Below are positions 52,579 to 60,745 of a stretch of 64,000 bases of DNA, piece by piece. The notes below the pieces were generated by a model that searched no databases, was not told the origin of the DNA, and saw only the letters and a list, made by a program, of their open reading frames with translations. The translations under genes were made by a program, and so were the position numbers. The DNA lies in assembly GCA_002383485.1 (NCBI GenBank), contig DFYY01000025.1, positions 1-64,000 on the forward strand, written 5' to 3'. The DNA comes from Bacteroidales bacterium UBA4070 (lineage in GTDB: Bacteria; Bacteroidota; Bacteroidia; Bacteroidales; VadinHA17). Each line of letters starts with the position of its first letter. Position 1 is the first letter of the stretch.

Positions 52579-53583
52579 TCATGCCGTCACCGGGTCATAT
52601 GCCCATTTGAGCCATATGCTTCCCCAGGTGAACCCTCCTCCGAAGGCAGCGAGGATGAGGTTGTCTCCTTTCCTGAGTTTCTTTTCGAACTCCCACAGGA
52701 CCAGAGGTATGGTTGCGGCGGTTGTGTTGCCGTAATTCTGAATGTTGATCATCACCTTTTCGGGGGGGAGTCCCATTCTCCTTCCGGTGGCATCGATTAT
52801 CCGCAAATTTGCCTGGTGAGGCACCAGCCAGGCTACGTCATCAGGGGTGAGATGATTCTTTACCATTACCTCGACAGCGACGTCTGCCATGTTGGAGACG
52901 GCGAACTTGAAGACTGACTGTCCCTCCTGGTATATGAAGTGTTCACGTCCTCCGACGGTATCATGTGATGCCGGGCGCACTGATCCACCGGCCTTCATGT
53001 GAAGGTATTTCTTCCCCGATCCGTCAGTCTTGAAAATATAATCCATGATGCCGTGCTCCTCGTGTGTCGGTTCAAGGAGAACTGCTCCCGCGGCATCGCC
53101 AAAGAGTGTACAGGTGGTTCGGTCTGTATAGTCGGTTATGGCTGACATCTTGTCAGCACCCACAACTATTACCTTTTTATACCTGCCGGTTTCGACGTAA
53201 GCCGCACCGGTCTGGAGTGCAAAGAGAAATCCGGAGCAGGCTGCATTCATGTCAAAGCTGAAGGCGTTTTTTATTCCCACTTTATCGGAGATGATGTTTG
53301 CCGTGGCCGGGAACATCATGTCAGGTGTGATTGTGGCACAGATGAGAAGGTCAACTTCTTCAGGCAGTGTGCCGGTTTTTTCAAGCAGGCCGCTGACGGC
53401 AGGTGCGCCCAGATCGGATGTGCCCAGCCCTTCGCCCTTGAGGATCCTTCTTTCCTTTATCCCCACGCGCTGCATGATCCATTCGTCACTGGTCTCAACC
53501 ATCTCGGATAGTTCCTGGTTGGTGAGACGGTATTCCGGTGTCCAGGCGTTTATGCCCGTTATTGCTGCCCTTATTTTCATCAT
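52579..53583 (-). CDS. fabH: beta-ketoacyl-ACP synthase III
   Basis: A 334-residue condensing enzyme that starts fatty acid synthesis with an acyl-CoA and malonyl-ACP. The catalytic cysteine is Cys116 in DMNAACSGFLFAL, the histidine is in LVPHQANLRII and the asparagine is in NYGNTTAATIPLVL. Its start overlaps the plsX stop by 4 bp. This is the last gene of the conserved yceD-rpmF-plsX-fabH operon, and a terminator follows. Confidence 0.96.
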   Translation of the reverse strand: MMKIRAAITGINAWTPEYRLTNQELSEMVETSDEWIMQRVGIKERRILKGEGLGTSDLGAPAVSGLLEKTGTLPEEVDLLICATITPDMMFPATANIISDKVGIKNAFSFDMNAACSGFLFALQTGAAYVETGRYKKVIVVGADKMSAITDYTDRTTCTLFGDAAGAVLLEPTHEEHGIMDYIFKTDGSGKKYLHMKAGGSVRPASHDTVGGREHFIYQEGQSVFKFAVSNMADVAVEVMVKNHLTPDDVAWLVPHQANLRIIDATGRRMGLPPEKVMINIQNYGNTTAATIPLVLWEFEKKLRKGDNLILAAFGGGFTWGSIWLKWAYDPVTA

Positions 53584-54524
53584 GCTCCGAATGCTTCCTT
53601 GATCTTTCCGGCAAGGTCGGCTTGCACCACATCCCGTGTCTGGAGAATCATGTTCATGATGGCCGTACGGTTTGATATGCCGTGTCCGACCACTACGTTT
53701 TCATTTATCCCCAAAACAGGCGTACCCCCCACCACTTCAAAGTTGAGCCTGTCAAAGAAGCTGTCATTTATGCCTCTCGATCTTGCCACAACATAAAACT
53801 TTTCAGCCATCTTCAGAACGATGTTCCCCACGAAGCCGTCACAAACTATCACATCAGTCATCTCGTCAGTGAAGAGATGATGGCCTTCGATGTTACCCCT
53901 GAAGATGACGTCATTGCTTTCATTCAGGAGCTCATAAGCAGCCTTAACCGCTGAGGAACCCTTGGACGCTTCTGCCCCGATATTAAGCAGACCGACAGTC
54001 GGGTTATCTATGCCGAACACATGCTTTGCATAGACTGATCCGAGCATGCCGTACTGAAGGAGGACGTCAGGTTTGCTGTCAGGATTGATCCCGACATCAA
54101 GGATGATTGATGATCTGCCGTTAAGGTTAGGGATGAGGGCTGCCAGTGCAGGTCTGAAGACTCCGGGAATGACATTCACCGTATAACTTGCACCTACCAT
54201 CATTGCACCGGTGTTTCCTGCACTTGCAAAGCCGTCTATGAGGCCTCCCTTGAGCATCCCGAAGCCAATTGCTATGGATGAATCTCTCTTCTGGGAGAAG
54301 GCTTTGGCAGGGTGATCTGACATCTCTATCACCTGAGTGGAAGGCATAATATCAAAGCTGGAAGACTCAACACCCATTGATGCGAGCTTCCCCTTTATAC
54401 GACCGCTATCGCCTATAAGCACAATACGGTCTCCTGACCGCAACTGCCCGAGAGCATCCACAGCTCCCTCAACGACAGCATCGGGGGCATAATCGCCTCC
54501 CATTGCATCAAGACCTATTTTCAT
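53580..54524 (-). CDS. plsX: phosphate acyltransferase PlsX
   Basis: A 314-residue peripheral membrane enzyme that makes acyl-phosphate from acyl-ACP for phospholipid synthesis. It starts with MKIGLDAMGGDYAPDAVVEGAVDAL and has MSDHPAKAFSQKRDSSIAIG and FVGNIVLKMAEKF. The fold is related to isocitrate dehydrogenase. It lies 28 bp after rpmF and overlaps fabH. Confidence 0.96.
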   Translation of the reverse strand: MKIGLDAMGGDYAPDAVVEGAVDALGQLRSGDRIVLIGDSGRIKGKLASMGVESSSFDIMPSTQVIEMSDHPAKAFSQKRDSSIAIGFGMLKGGLIDGFASAGNTGAMMVGASYTVNVIPGVFRPALAALIPNLNGRSSIILDVGINPDSKPDVLLQYGMLGSVYAKHVFGIDNPTVGLLNIGAEASKGSSAVKAAYELLNESNDVIFRGNIEGHHLFTDEMTDVIVCDGFVGNIVLKMAEKFYVVARSRGINDSFFDRLNFEVVGGTPVLGINENVVVGHGISNRTAIMNMILQTRDVVQADLAGKIKEAFGA

Positions 54525-54552
54525 CGTTCACCTGGTTTGAACGGTGAGCCTG

Positions 54553-54738
54553 TCAGGCTGTCGTCTTTTTTTCGACAGCAAGCTTGCCTCTGTAATAACC
54601 GCACTCCGGACATACCCTGTGATAGAGATGGGCTGATCCGCAATTGGAACATGCTGCTACTGTAGGAGCAACAGCTTTGTAGTGTGTCCTTCTCTTGTCT
54701 CTCCTGGTGCTGGAGTGTCTGTGTTTTGGATTTGGCAT
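54553..54738 (-). CDS. rpmF: ribosomal protein L32
   Basis: A 61-residue basic protein of the large subunit. It begins with MPNPKHRHSSTRRDKRRTHYK and has a four-cysteine zinc ribbon, CSNCGSAHLYHRVCPECGYY, so it is the zinc-binding (C+) form. It lies 17 bp after the yceD-like gene. Confidence 0.97.
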   Translation of the reverse strand: MPNPKHRHSSTRRDKRRTHYKAVAPTVAACSNCGSAHLYHRVCPECGYYRGKLAVEKKTTA

Positions 54739-54755
54739 CGCAGTAATGAATTGAT

Positions 54756-55277
54756 TTAATTGTTTCCTGTCAGTTTTTTAAGACCATCCCACCGCGGATC
54801 GGGCTCAGCCTCTCCATGAATAAGATGATCATTCAACTTCCTGATCATGTCGGGATTGCAAGTACTGTTGCCCTCTCCGTCATCAGGATGAATACGCTTC
54901 AAAGGTAACGCCAGGTGGATGTATTCATAGAAAAACTGACTCAGATCTATTTCATGTTCATCCAGCGGCATCGTAATCATGTCCGGATCAGCTTCCTCCC
55001 ACTCCCTTCCCTGCCTTACGAAAAGCCTGTTGACAGTCAACAGAGGCAGGTAAAAAAGTTCCAGGCATCTGTCACACATTACCTCGGCCCGGCCTTTGAT
55101 CTCGATTTCCAGCTCAAGATGGGTGGAACACTTCTGAAGCGCCACAACCGCACTTAACTCCCCCCTCTTAATCTCCGATCCCTCAAAAGCTTCAAAGAAG
55201 TCGTCCCCTATACTGAATTCATAGGTATATCTGGCTTCCTTAAGTCCCGCCAACGGTATGGAATACAATCCGGGCAT
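54756..55277 (-). CDS. yceD: DUF177/YceD family protein
   Basis: A 173-residue protein of the YceD family, involved in 23S rRNA accumulation or ribosome assembly by family knowledge. The motif RAEVMCDRCLELFYLPL carries the conserved CxxC, and the acidic region DLSQFFYEYIHLALPLKRIHPD is typical. It heads the conserved operon with rpmF, plsX and fabH. TAATTTTG on the minus strand at 55297-55304 is a likely -7 box. Confidence 0.9.
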   Translation of the reverse strand: MPGLYSIPLAGLKEARYTYEFSIGDDFFEAFEGSEIKRGELSAVVALQKCSTHLELEIEIKGRAEVMCDRCLELFYLPLLTVNRLFVRQGREWEEADPDMITMPLDEHEIDLSQFFYEYIHLALPLKRIHPDDGEGNSTCNPDMIRKLNDHLIHGEAEPDPRWDGLKKLTGNN

Positions 55278-55296
55278 CTCCCCTTTTTTCGGTCTG

Positions 55297-55304
55297 CAAA
55301 ATTA
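55297..55304 (-). promoter_or_regulatory. -7 box for the yceD operon
   Basis: TAATTTTG on the minus strand, 20 bp before the ATG, matches TAnnTTTG. Confidence 0.5.
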
Positions 55305-55457
55305 TAAATCATCTTCCAATAAAAAAAATTATGAACAAAAAAGTAACATTGCCTGTCCCGTTCGCTGTTCACCGATGTATATCCGCTCCCTGCCGGAAAT
55401 GAATATAAACGTGTTCGGAGGCATTATAATTTTAACATTTAAACCAATGCTCACGCT

Positions 55458-55793
55458 ATGAAAGAGAAACACGGAAATCCGTTTGCAAGTATAGCAACGT
55501 TCCTTATTTCACTGGGACTCACAATGCTGATAGCCAAGCTCGACCTGCTCAAACTCGGCGATATTCCAGATTACTTTGTCTGGCAGATGTTGCTTATCTT
55601 CTTCGGAATTTGGTCACTGATCAGCCTCGAACTGGTCTCGGCAGTAGTCCTGTTTGCGATTGGATTCTGGTTTCTGATGCCCGAGATGACAGTACAACTC
55701 ACTGAAACCTATAAAAGAATATACTGGCCTGCAGTGCTGGTACTTGCAGGAGTGGCATTCATGCTTAAACCGATTACCAAAAAATTCAATTAA
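55458..55793 (+). CDS. LiaI/LiaF-like membrane protein (DUF5668)
   Basis: A 111-residue protein with about four hydrophobic segments: ATFLISLGLTMLIAKLDLL, FVWQMLLIFFGIWSLISLELV, SAVVLFAIGFWFLMPEM and IYWPAVLVLAGVAFMLKP. The repeated pattern of a helix ending in a W-P pair is that of the DUF5668 region seen at the N terminus of LiaF proteins. It lies 24 bp before a longer LiaF-like protein and is probably in the same operon as the sensor kinase that follows. The function is likely envelope-stress related (inference). Confidence 0.78.
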   Translation: MKEKHGNPFASIATFLISLGLTMLIAKLDLLKLGDIPDYFVWQMLLIFFGIWSLISLELVSAVVLFAIGFWFLMPEMTVQLTETYKRIYWPAVLVLAGVAFMLKPITKKFN

Positions 55794-55817
55794 CTGAACC
55801 ATACTAATAATAAAACA

Positions 55818-56558
55818 ATGGAAAACGAAATGAAAAAACCGGGAAGGAACCCGGAAACCTCCAGCAGGTTCCTGATTGGCATCCTTCTGATTGTCGCGGG
55901 ACTGATCCTCATCATCAAAAAGTCCTCCGTACTGCCCGAACCGCTCGATTACTTCATCGATGACATAATATTCAGCTGGCAGATGCTCCTGATAGCCATC
56001 GGCGTAATCACCCTGGCAGGTTCTGACAACAAGACTCCCGGCATTGTGCTGATCTCCGTCGGCGGATTCTTCCTGATACCGGAACTCTTCACCGATTTCT
56101 TCAGGTCATTCAACTTCTTCTGGCCCGCACTCTTCATTGTTGTGGGTGTGGTACTCCTTATGAATTCGAAGAGAATCGTCAAAAAGCTTGACTATTCGGG
56201 TGTCAACAGGGCTGACTACATTGACAATGTCAACATTTTCAGCGGGGCTGAAAGACAGGTCGTCACTGATAACTTCATGGGAGGCAAGATCACATCTATC
56301 TTCGGGGGAGGTGAGATTGACCTTACCAGATCATCACTTTCACCGGGCGATAATGTGATTGAAATTACGTGTATCTTTGGAGGGACAACAATCATTGTGC
56401 CTGACAACTGGAACGTGATTCTTGACGTCACTCCGATACTCGGGGGATTTTCAGACAGCAGGAAACTGAGGGGTGATGTGATCAGGGACAATACGAGATC
56501 ACTCGTGATAAGAGGTACCGTTATCTTCGGAGGGGGAGAGATTAAAAGTTACAAATAG
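55818..56558 (+). CDS. LiaF-like envelope-response protein
   Basis: A 246-residue protein. The N-terminal third has four membrane segments of the DUF5668 type; the remainder is a soluble domain with repeated turns such as ITSIFGGGEIDLTRSSLSPG, IFGGTTIIVPDNW and VIFGGGEIKSYK, the cell-wall-active-antibiotic response (LiaF C-terminal) fold of beta-helix type. LiaF proteins repress LiaRS in Firmicutes; here the gene is followed 3 bp later by a LytS-type kinase, so a comparable inhibitory role is possible. Confidence 0.85.
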   Translation: MENEMKKPGRNPETSSRFLIGILLIVAGLILIIKKSSVLPEPLDYFIDDIIFSWQMLLIAIGVITLAGSDNKTPGIVLISVGGFFLIPELFTDFFRSFNFFWPALFIVVGVVLLMNSKRIVKKLDYSGVNRADYIDNVNIFSGAERQVVTDNFMGGKITSIFGGGEIDLTRSSLSPGDNVIEITCIFGGTTIIVPDNWNVILDVTPILGGFSDSRKLRGDVIRDNTRSLVIRGTVIFGGGEIKSYK

Positions 56559-56561
56559 GGT

Positions 56562-57620
56562 ATGAAGCATCCGTTACTGGAGAACAGAACGAGGCTGCTT
56601 GTGTGGTGGCTGGCCTGGCTGGGATTGGCAGCAGGCCAGTCACTTCTTATTCATTTCGGGTACGGAGGCCGGGCCGAGGTTGCAATCGCTGACGGACTGG
56701 TTTCAATGATTATTTTCGGATTTCTGGGCTTGGCCATCTGGTTTCCCGCAAGATACCTCCTGAGAGAAGACAACCAGATCTACACTTCAATATTCAATGC
56801 TCTGCTGACCGGCACCTTTACACTGATAGTATGGCTGCTTGGCTCAAGAGTGCTGGTAAGGGCATTGGTTACAGAGAAGATCGATTACGACATCTTCTGG
56901 CACTCAGTCATGGCCTTCAGGGCAACCGCCGGCACACTGTTATACTTCATGATAATCCTGGTCTATTACCTCTTCCTCAGCGCCTCGAGGCTGGCAGAAA
57001 AGGCGGCCCGGCAATCGCAGCTGGAGACACAGGTTCGCGAAGGCGAGCTGAAGATGCTCAGGTCACAGATCAACCCCCACTTCCTGTTCAACAGCCTTAA
57101 CTCCGTCAGCTCCCTTACTGTCACCAACCCTCTGAAGGCAAGGGATATGATAGTAAAGCTGTCAGACTTTATGCGATACTCGCTCTCCTCCAGGAGCGAA
57201 CAGCCGGTCACTCTCGGTAGCGAAATGGAAAGTCTGAGGCTTTATCTGCAGATTGAGAAGGTACGCTTCGGCGAAAGGCTGGTGATAGAGGAAGATTTAG
57301 ACCCTGAATGCCTCCAGGCACTTATGCCCGGAATGCTGCTCCAGCCCCTGTATGAGAATGCCGTAAAGCACGGGGTGTACGAATCAACCGAAGAGGTGAC
57401 CATAAAAACAACTGCCAGGAAGGAAAACGAGACGGTGGTGATCACCGTTACAAACAACGTCGATACCGACTCCGTGGTAACAAAAAAAGGGGCAGGAATA
57501 GGCCTGAAGAACGTCAGCAGCAGACTGGAACTCTTCTTTGGCAACGATGCCGATCTTACAGTAAACCTGGGGGATGACACCTTCACTGTGGTGGTGAGAT
57601 TCCCGTTCCGCGAATCATGA
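56562..57620 (+). CDS. LytS/YehU-type sensor histidine kinase
   Basis: A 352-residue kinase with four N-terminal membrane helices, a short coiled coil, and a His_kinase (PF06580-type) domain. The phosphoacceptor is His173 in RSQINPHFLFNSLNSVSSL. The ATP domain shows LQPLYENAVKHGVYE as the N box and KKGAGIGLKNVSSRLELFFG as the G region. It is paired with the LytTR regulator encoded 19 bp downstream. The sensed signal may come through the two LiaF-like membrane proteins encoded upstream (inference). Confidence 0.93.
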   Translation: MKHPLLENRTRLLVWWLAWLGLAAGQSLLIHFGYGGRAEVAIADGLVSMIIFGFLGLAIWFPARYLLREDNQIYTSIFNALLTGTFTLIVWLLGSRVLVRALVTEKIDYDIFWHSVMAFRATAGTLLYFMIILVYYLFLSASRLAEKAARQSQLETQVREGELKMLRSQINPHFLFNSLNSVSSLTVTNPLKARDMIVKLSDFMRYSLSSRSEQPVTLGSEMESLRLYLQIEKVRFGERLVIEEDLDPECLQALMPGMLLQPLYENAVKHGVYESTEEVTIKTTARKENETVVITVTNNVDTDSVVTKKGAGIGLKNVSSRLELFFGNDADLTVNLGDDTFTVVVRFPFRES

Positions 57621-57639
57621 ATCAAAGAATTATAAAATC

Positions 57640-58392
57640 ATGGATAAAATCAGGGCACTGATAATCGAAGATGAGGCTCCGGCAAGGGAACTGATCAGGT
57701 TCATGCTGTCAGACCATCCCGAAATAGTAGTTATAGGAGAGTGCGGAGACGGGTTCTGCGGTGCCCGGGAGATAAAGGAAAAACATCCGGACCTGATATT
57801 TCTCGATATACAGATGCCGAAACTGACCGGTTTCGAACTTCTGGAGGTAATAGATGAAAAGCCCGAAGTGATCTTCACCACTGCCTTTGATCAGTACGCC
57901 ATCAGGGCATTTGAGATGAACGCGGTTGATTATCTGCTCAAGCCTTTTTCAAAGGAGCGCTTTGACGATGCCCTCGCCAAGGCGGTGAGCCGCCTCGAAA
58001 AAGAGACTCCCGCACATGATAACATTGATAAACTGGTTACTGCTGCCTCTGAGGCAGAGGGATACCTTACCAGGATCGTCTTCAGAAAAGGAGCAGGCAT
58101 AAAGATCATCCCCCTGAATAATGTATCATACTTCGCGGCAGAAGATGACTATGTGATGATCTACTACAATGAAGGAAAAGCCCTTAAACCCAAGACAATG
58201 AAGTACTATGAGGATCACCTTCCGCCGACCCTGTTCATGAGGGTGCACCGGTCATACATTGTGAACGTGGAGCACATCAACCGCCTTGAGCCATACAGCA
58301 AGGACAACTATGTTGCCGTACTCAAATCAGGCGAAAAGATCCCGGTCAGCCGGACAGGATACAAGATGCTCAGGGAAAAACTTTCCTTCTAG
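57640..58392 (+). CDS. LytTR-type response regulator
   Basis: A 250-residue regulator with a receiver domain (acidic pair ED at 10-11, phosphoacceptor Asp56 in IFLDIQMPKLTGFELL, Lys in LLKPFSKERF) and a LytTR DNA-binding domain (about 145-248) with YFAAEDDYVMIYYNEGK, HLPPTLFMRVHRSYIVNVEHINRLEPYSKDNY in pieces. It should bind direct repeats near target promoters once phosphorylated by the preceding kinase. Its stop overlaps the convergent yidD gene by 4 bp. Confidence 0.95.
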   Translation: MDKIRALIIEDEAPARELIRFMLSDHPEIVVIGECGDGFCGAREIKEKHPDLIFLDIQMPKLTGFELLEVIDEKPEVIFTTAFDQYAIRAFEMNAVDYLLKPFSKERFDDALAKAVSRLEKETPAHDNIDKLVTAASEAEGYLTRIVFRKGAGIKIIPLNNVSYFAAEDDYVMIYYNEGKALKPKTMKYYEDHLPPTLFMRVHRSYIVNVEHINRLEPYSKDNYVAVLKSGEKIPVSRTGYKMLREKLSF

Positions 58393-58703
58393 TCTCTTTT
58401 CTTCAGCCTGTTGCAGCTCGGAGTACGACGTGACCACCGGCCGGCCGGCCGGTATCTCCTGAAAATGAACCTCGGAACTGGATCATAACCGTGAGTACCG
58501 CCAGGCCTGCACCGCAGGATCCTGTCCGTTGACATGACCAGCCCTGCCAGCGGACCGTGCAGCCTGAAAGCATCAATTGTATATTGTGAACAGGTTGGCA
58601 CATGCCTGCACGATGCCGGTGTCCAAGGTGAGATAAACCACCGGTAGACCCATACAGGTATGAGTAGCAAAAAAGATAATATCTTTGCGGCGCTCTTTAA
58701 CAT
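58389..58703 (-). CDS. yidD: YidD membrane protein insertion efficiency factor
   Basis: A small peripheral inner-membrane protein that aids YidC-dependent insertion. From the ATG at 58703 it has 104 residues; a TTG 33 bp upstream is also open. The signature WVYRWFISPWTPASCRHVPTCSQYTIDAFRLHG is read in pieces, with CRHVPTCS as the family core, followed by RILRCRPGGTHGYDPVP. The C-terminal tail is very arginine-rich. YidD genes usually sit next to rnpA or yidC; neither is here. Confidence 0.93.
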   Translation of the reverse strand: MLKSAAKILSFLLLIPVWVYRWFISPWTPASCRHVPTCSQYTIDAFRLHGPLAGLVMSTDRILRCRPGGTHGYDPVPRFIFRRYRPAGRWSRRTPSCNRLKKRD

Positions 58704-58813
58704 ATACCCCAAAGATAAGCTGAATCGGCATGACAAAATGACTTCTTTTCAGAACTTATAACCAATGGCAGGTGTTTTGTTAAAGTTATCGGAAACATTA
58801 ATACTCTGGATAA

Positions 58814-59518
58814 ATGGAAACAATGTTCTTACACAACGGTGCATACTGGATTATATTCATAGTCTTCATGATACTGAGCTGGGTGGTAAGTGCCAGGCTC
58901 AAATCGAAATTCAGGACCTATTCAAAGGTGCCCATCGCATCTGGAATGACCGGTCGCGATGTAGCCGAGAAGATGCTTCGCGACAGCGGAGTGACGGACG
59001 TTACCGTGCATAGCGTGACAGGAGAACTGACCGACCATTACAACCCGCTTAAAAAGACCATTAACCTCAGCCGCGAGGTCTACTCCGGCGCCAGCGTTGC
59101 CGCCGCCGCCGTAGCTGCCCATGAGACAGGACACGCACTGCAGCATGCCCAGTCATACGCCTGGCTGGGAATGAGATCAAAGCTTGCTCCGGTGGTCAGC
59201 TTCGCCTCCAACTGGATACAGTGGGTGCTGATAGCAGGACTGGTTCTGCTCAATTCGCGGCCGGAGATACTGCTTATAGGGATCGTCCTGTTTGCCATCA
59301 CAACACTCTTCAGCATTATTACACTTCCGGTGGAGATCAATGCCTCGAAGAGAGCGCTTGCATGGCTCGCCAATGCGGGTATTACATATTCGGGAACCCA
59401 TGACAAGGCACAGGATGCGCTTAAGTGGGCAGCATACACATATGTGATAGCAGCCCTTGGCTCACTGGCCACACTGATCTACTATATAATGCTGTTCATG
59501 GGAGCCAGAGACCGGTAG
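58814..59518 (+). CDS. YugP-like membrane zinc metallopeptidase
   Basis: A 234-residue integral membrane protein of the Zn_peptidase_2 (DUF2265/YugP-like) family. The first helix is YWIIFIVFMILSWVVSARLKSKF, then a soluble stretch with SGMTGRDVAEKMLRDSGVTDV, and the zinc motif AAAAVAAHETGHALQHAQSY with HETGH near residue 103. Three more helices follow. No cognate partner is adjacent. The substrate is not known for the family. Confidence 0.9.
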   Translation: METMFLHNGAYWIIFIVFMILSWVVSARLKSKFRTYSKVPIASGMTGRDVAEKMLRDSGVTDVTVHSVTGELTDHYNPLKKTINLSREVYSGASVAAAAVAAHETGHALQHAQSYAWLGMRSKLAPVVSFASNWIQWVLIAGLVLLNSRPEILLIGIVLFAITTLFSIITLPVEINASKRALAWLANAGITYSGTHDKAQDALKWAAYTYVIAALGSLATLIYYIMLFMGARDR

Positions 59519-59541
59519 TACCCGGCTGATCCTGAGGCAGA

Positions 59542-60276
59542 TTACCTGCCTTCAACATGGAGGAACCTGGTCCTCTTCACCATGTATCTTATTATACCCC
59601 AGAAAATTATGGCAGCCGCCAGCAGCGACACATACATCGGCTCAAGGTAGAACCTGCCGGTAACTGAAATATTACGGCACAGATCGAGGAAGGCAAATAC
59701 AACAAAAATATTCGCTATGCTGTTGTACTCCCGCTTGAGAACATTCCTGAAAGAGAATGGAAGTGAAGATCTGACATATCTCCTGAAGGAGGGGATCACA
59801 GCCTTTACCCTGTAAGCCCATGTGTCATAGACCTCACCGAACTTGCGTCGCAGATACTGCTCCTCGGCAAAGATTATCCGCTCATAATAGAGCCAGTAAG
59901 CCAGAATGAATATTATCACCCACCACACTGATCTGAGGAACAGAACCGGTCCGAGCCACATGAGGAAATTGCCTACATACAGGGGATGGCGTACAATGGA
60001 ATAGAGACCTGTGGTGTTGAGTACATCGGCAAGCTGTTCAATCACGTTGCGCCCGGATGTATTGCGCGGGACGTGTCCGACAGTGTATGACCGTAGGAGT
60101 TCACCGGCAACTGTCACAAGGATGCAAACTATCTCCCAGGTATAGTTGAAGTATATTACACTGCGGTTGGCGATGAAGAGATATGCAGCCGCGGGAATAA
60201 GTATCATCGCCGGCAACCAGCTTCTTCTTCTGAATAACCAGTTTCCGGATTTCTCAAGTTCATGGACAAGTGACAT
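59542..60276 (-). CDS. ICMT/PEMT-like membrane methyltransferase
   Basis: A 244-residue protein with about six membrane helices. The core LNTTGLYSIVRHPLYVGNFLMWLGPV carries the RHPxY motif of isoprenylcysteine carboxyl methyltransferase and phospholipid methyltransferase relatives, and EEQYLRRKFGEVYDTWAYRV is the matching C-terminal segment with the conserved glutamates. It uses S-adenosylmethionine; the acceptor may be a lipid or quinone precursor but this is not shown. It is convergent with the YugP-like gene. Confidence 0.85.
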   Translation of the reverse strand: MSLVHELEKSGNWLFRRRSWLPAMILIPAAAYLFIANRSVIYFNYTWEIVCILVTVAGELLRSYTVGHVPRNTSGRNVIEQLADVLNTTGLYSIVRHPLYVGNFLMWLGPVLFLRSVWWVIIFILAYWLYYERIIFAEEQYLRRKFGEVYDTWAYRVKAVIPSFRRYVRSSLPFSFRNVLKREYNSIANIFVVFAFLDLCRNISVTGRFYLEPMYVSLLAAAIIFWGIIRYMVKRTRFLHVEGR

Positions 60277-60310
60277 ACATACGGTTTTGCCCTGTAAAAG
60301 TATGAAAATT

Positions 60311-60670
60311 TCAGAAACTATATCTGAACCTGAGGAATCCCAGGTTCAGCTTTGTCTCCAACCCCGAAATGGTGCTGTTGAAATGCTGCCACACCAGGCT
60401 GAAGTCTTCATTCTCTGCCATTGAAAAATCAACGGGATTGTATGAAGCATGCCGGTGTTTACCCAGTCATCAGCCGGCTTTTCTAACATGGCTGTATGCA
60501 GCCACGAGGCATATCCGCCTGCCGAAAACCATGCTGTACTGTCAGTACCAGTCCATTCTTCAGGAGGAGCGGTCACGGGTTCCTGTGCCAGACCTGAAAC
60601 AGTGAAAGCCACTGACAGGATTACCGGAAGACGGTGCCCGGCAACGATTATCTCTCCGGCAGGGCCTCAC
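60311..60670 (-). pseudogene. internally deleted outer-membrane barrel gene
   Basis: Two reading-frame pieces seem to be the two ends of one outer-membrane protein. The 5' piece has a signal peptide (HRLPVILSVAFTVSGLAQ) without a proper start, then AGGYASWLHTAMLEKPADDWVNTGMLH, like the N terminus of a Bacteroidota barrel family with about 400 residues. After a frame change near 60440 the 3' piece reads SYNPVDFSMAENEDFSLVWQ, then KLNLGFLRFRYSF and a stop, a typical barrel end with terminal Phe. The central part, perhaps 300 residues, is missing. The identity of the family is from memory; the frame change is visible. Confidence 0.6.
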
Positions 60671-60745
60671 GGATGACAGGAGTCACACTGCCGGATTCCT
60701 GAACAGCAGACATTTCGGTTTCCCTGGTCCTGGTTGATTTCGGTA

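Noticed and set aside
60346..60612. 88-residue open frame as an intact gene
   Set aside because: It lacks a normal start, and the recognisable barrel end lies in another frame, so it was treated as part of a pseudogene.
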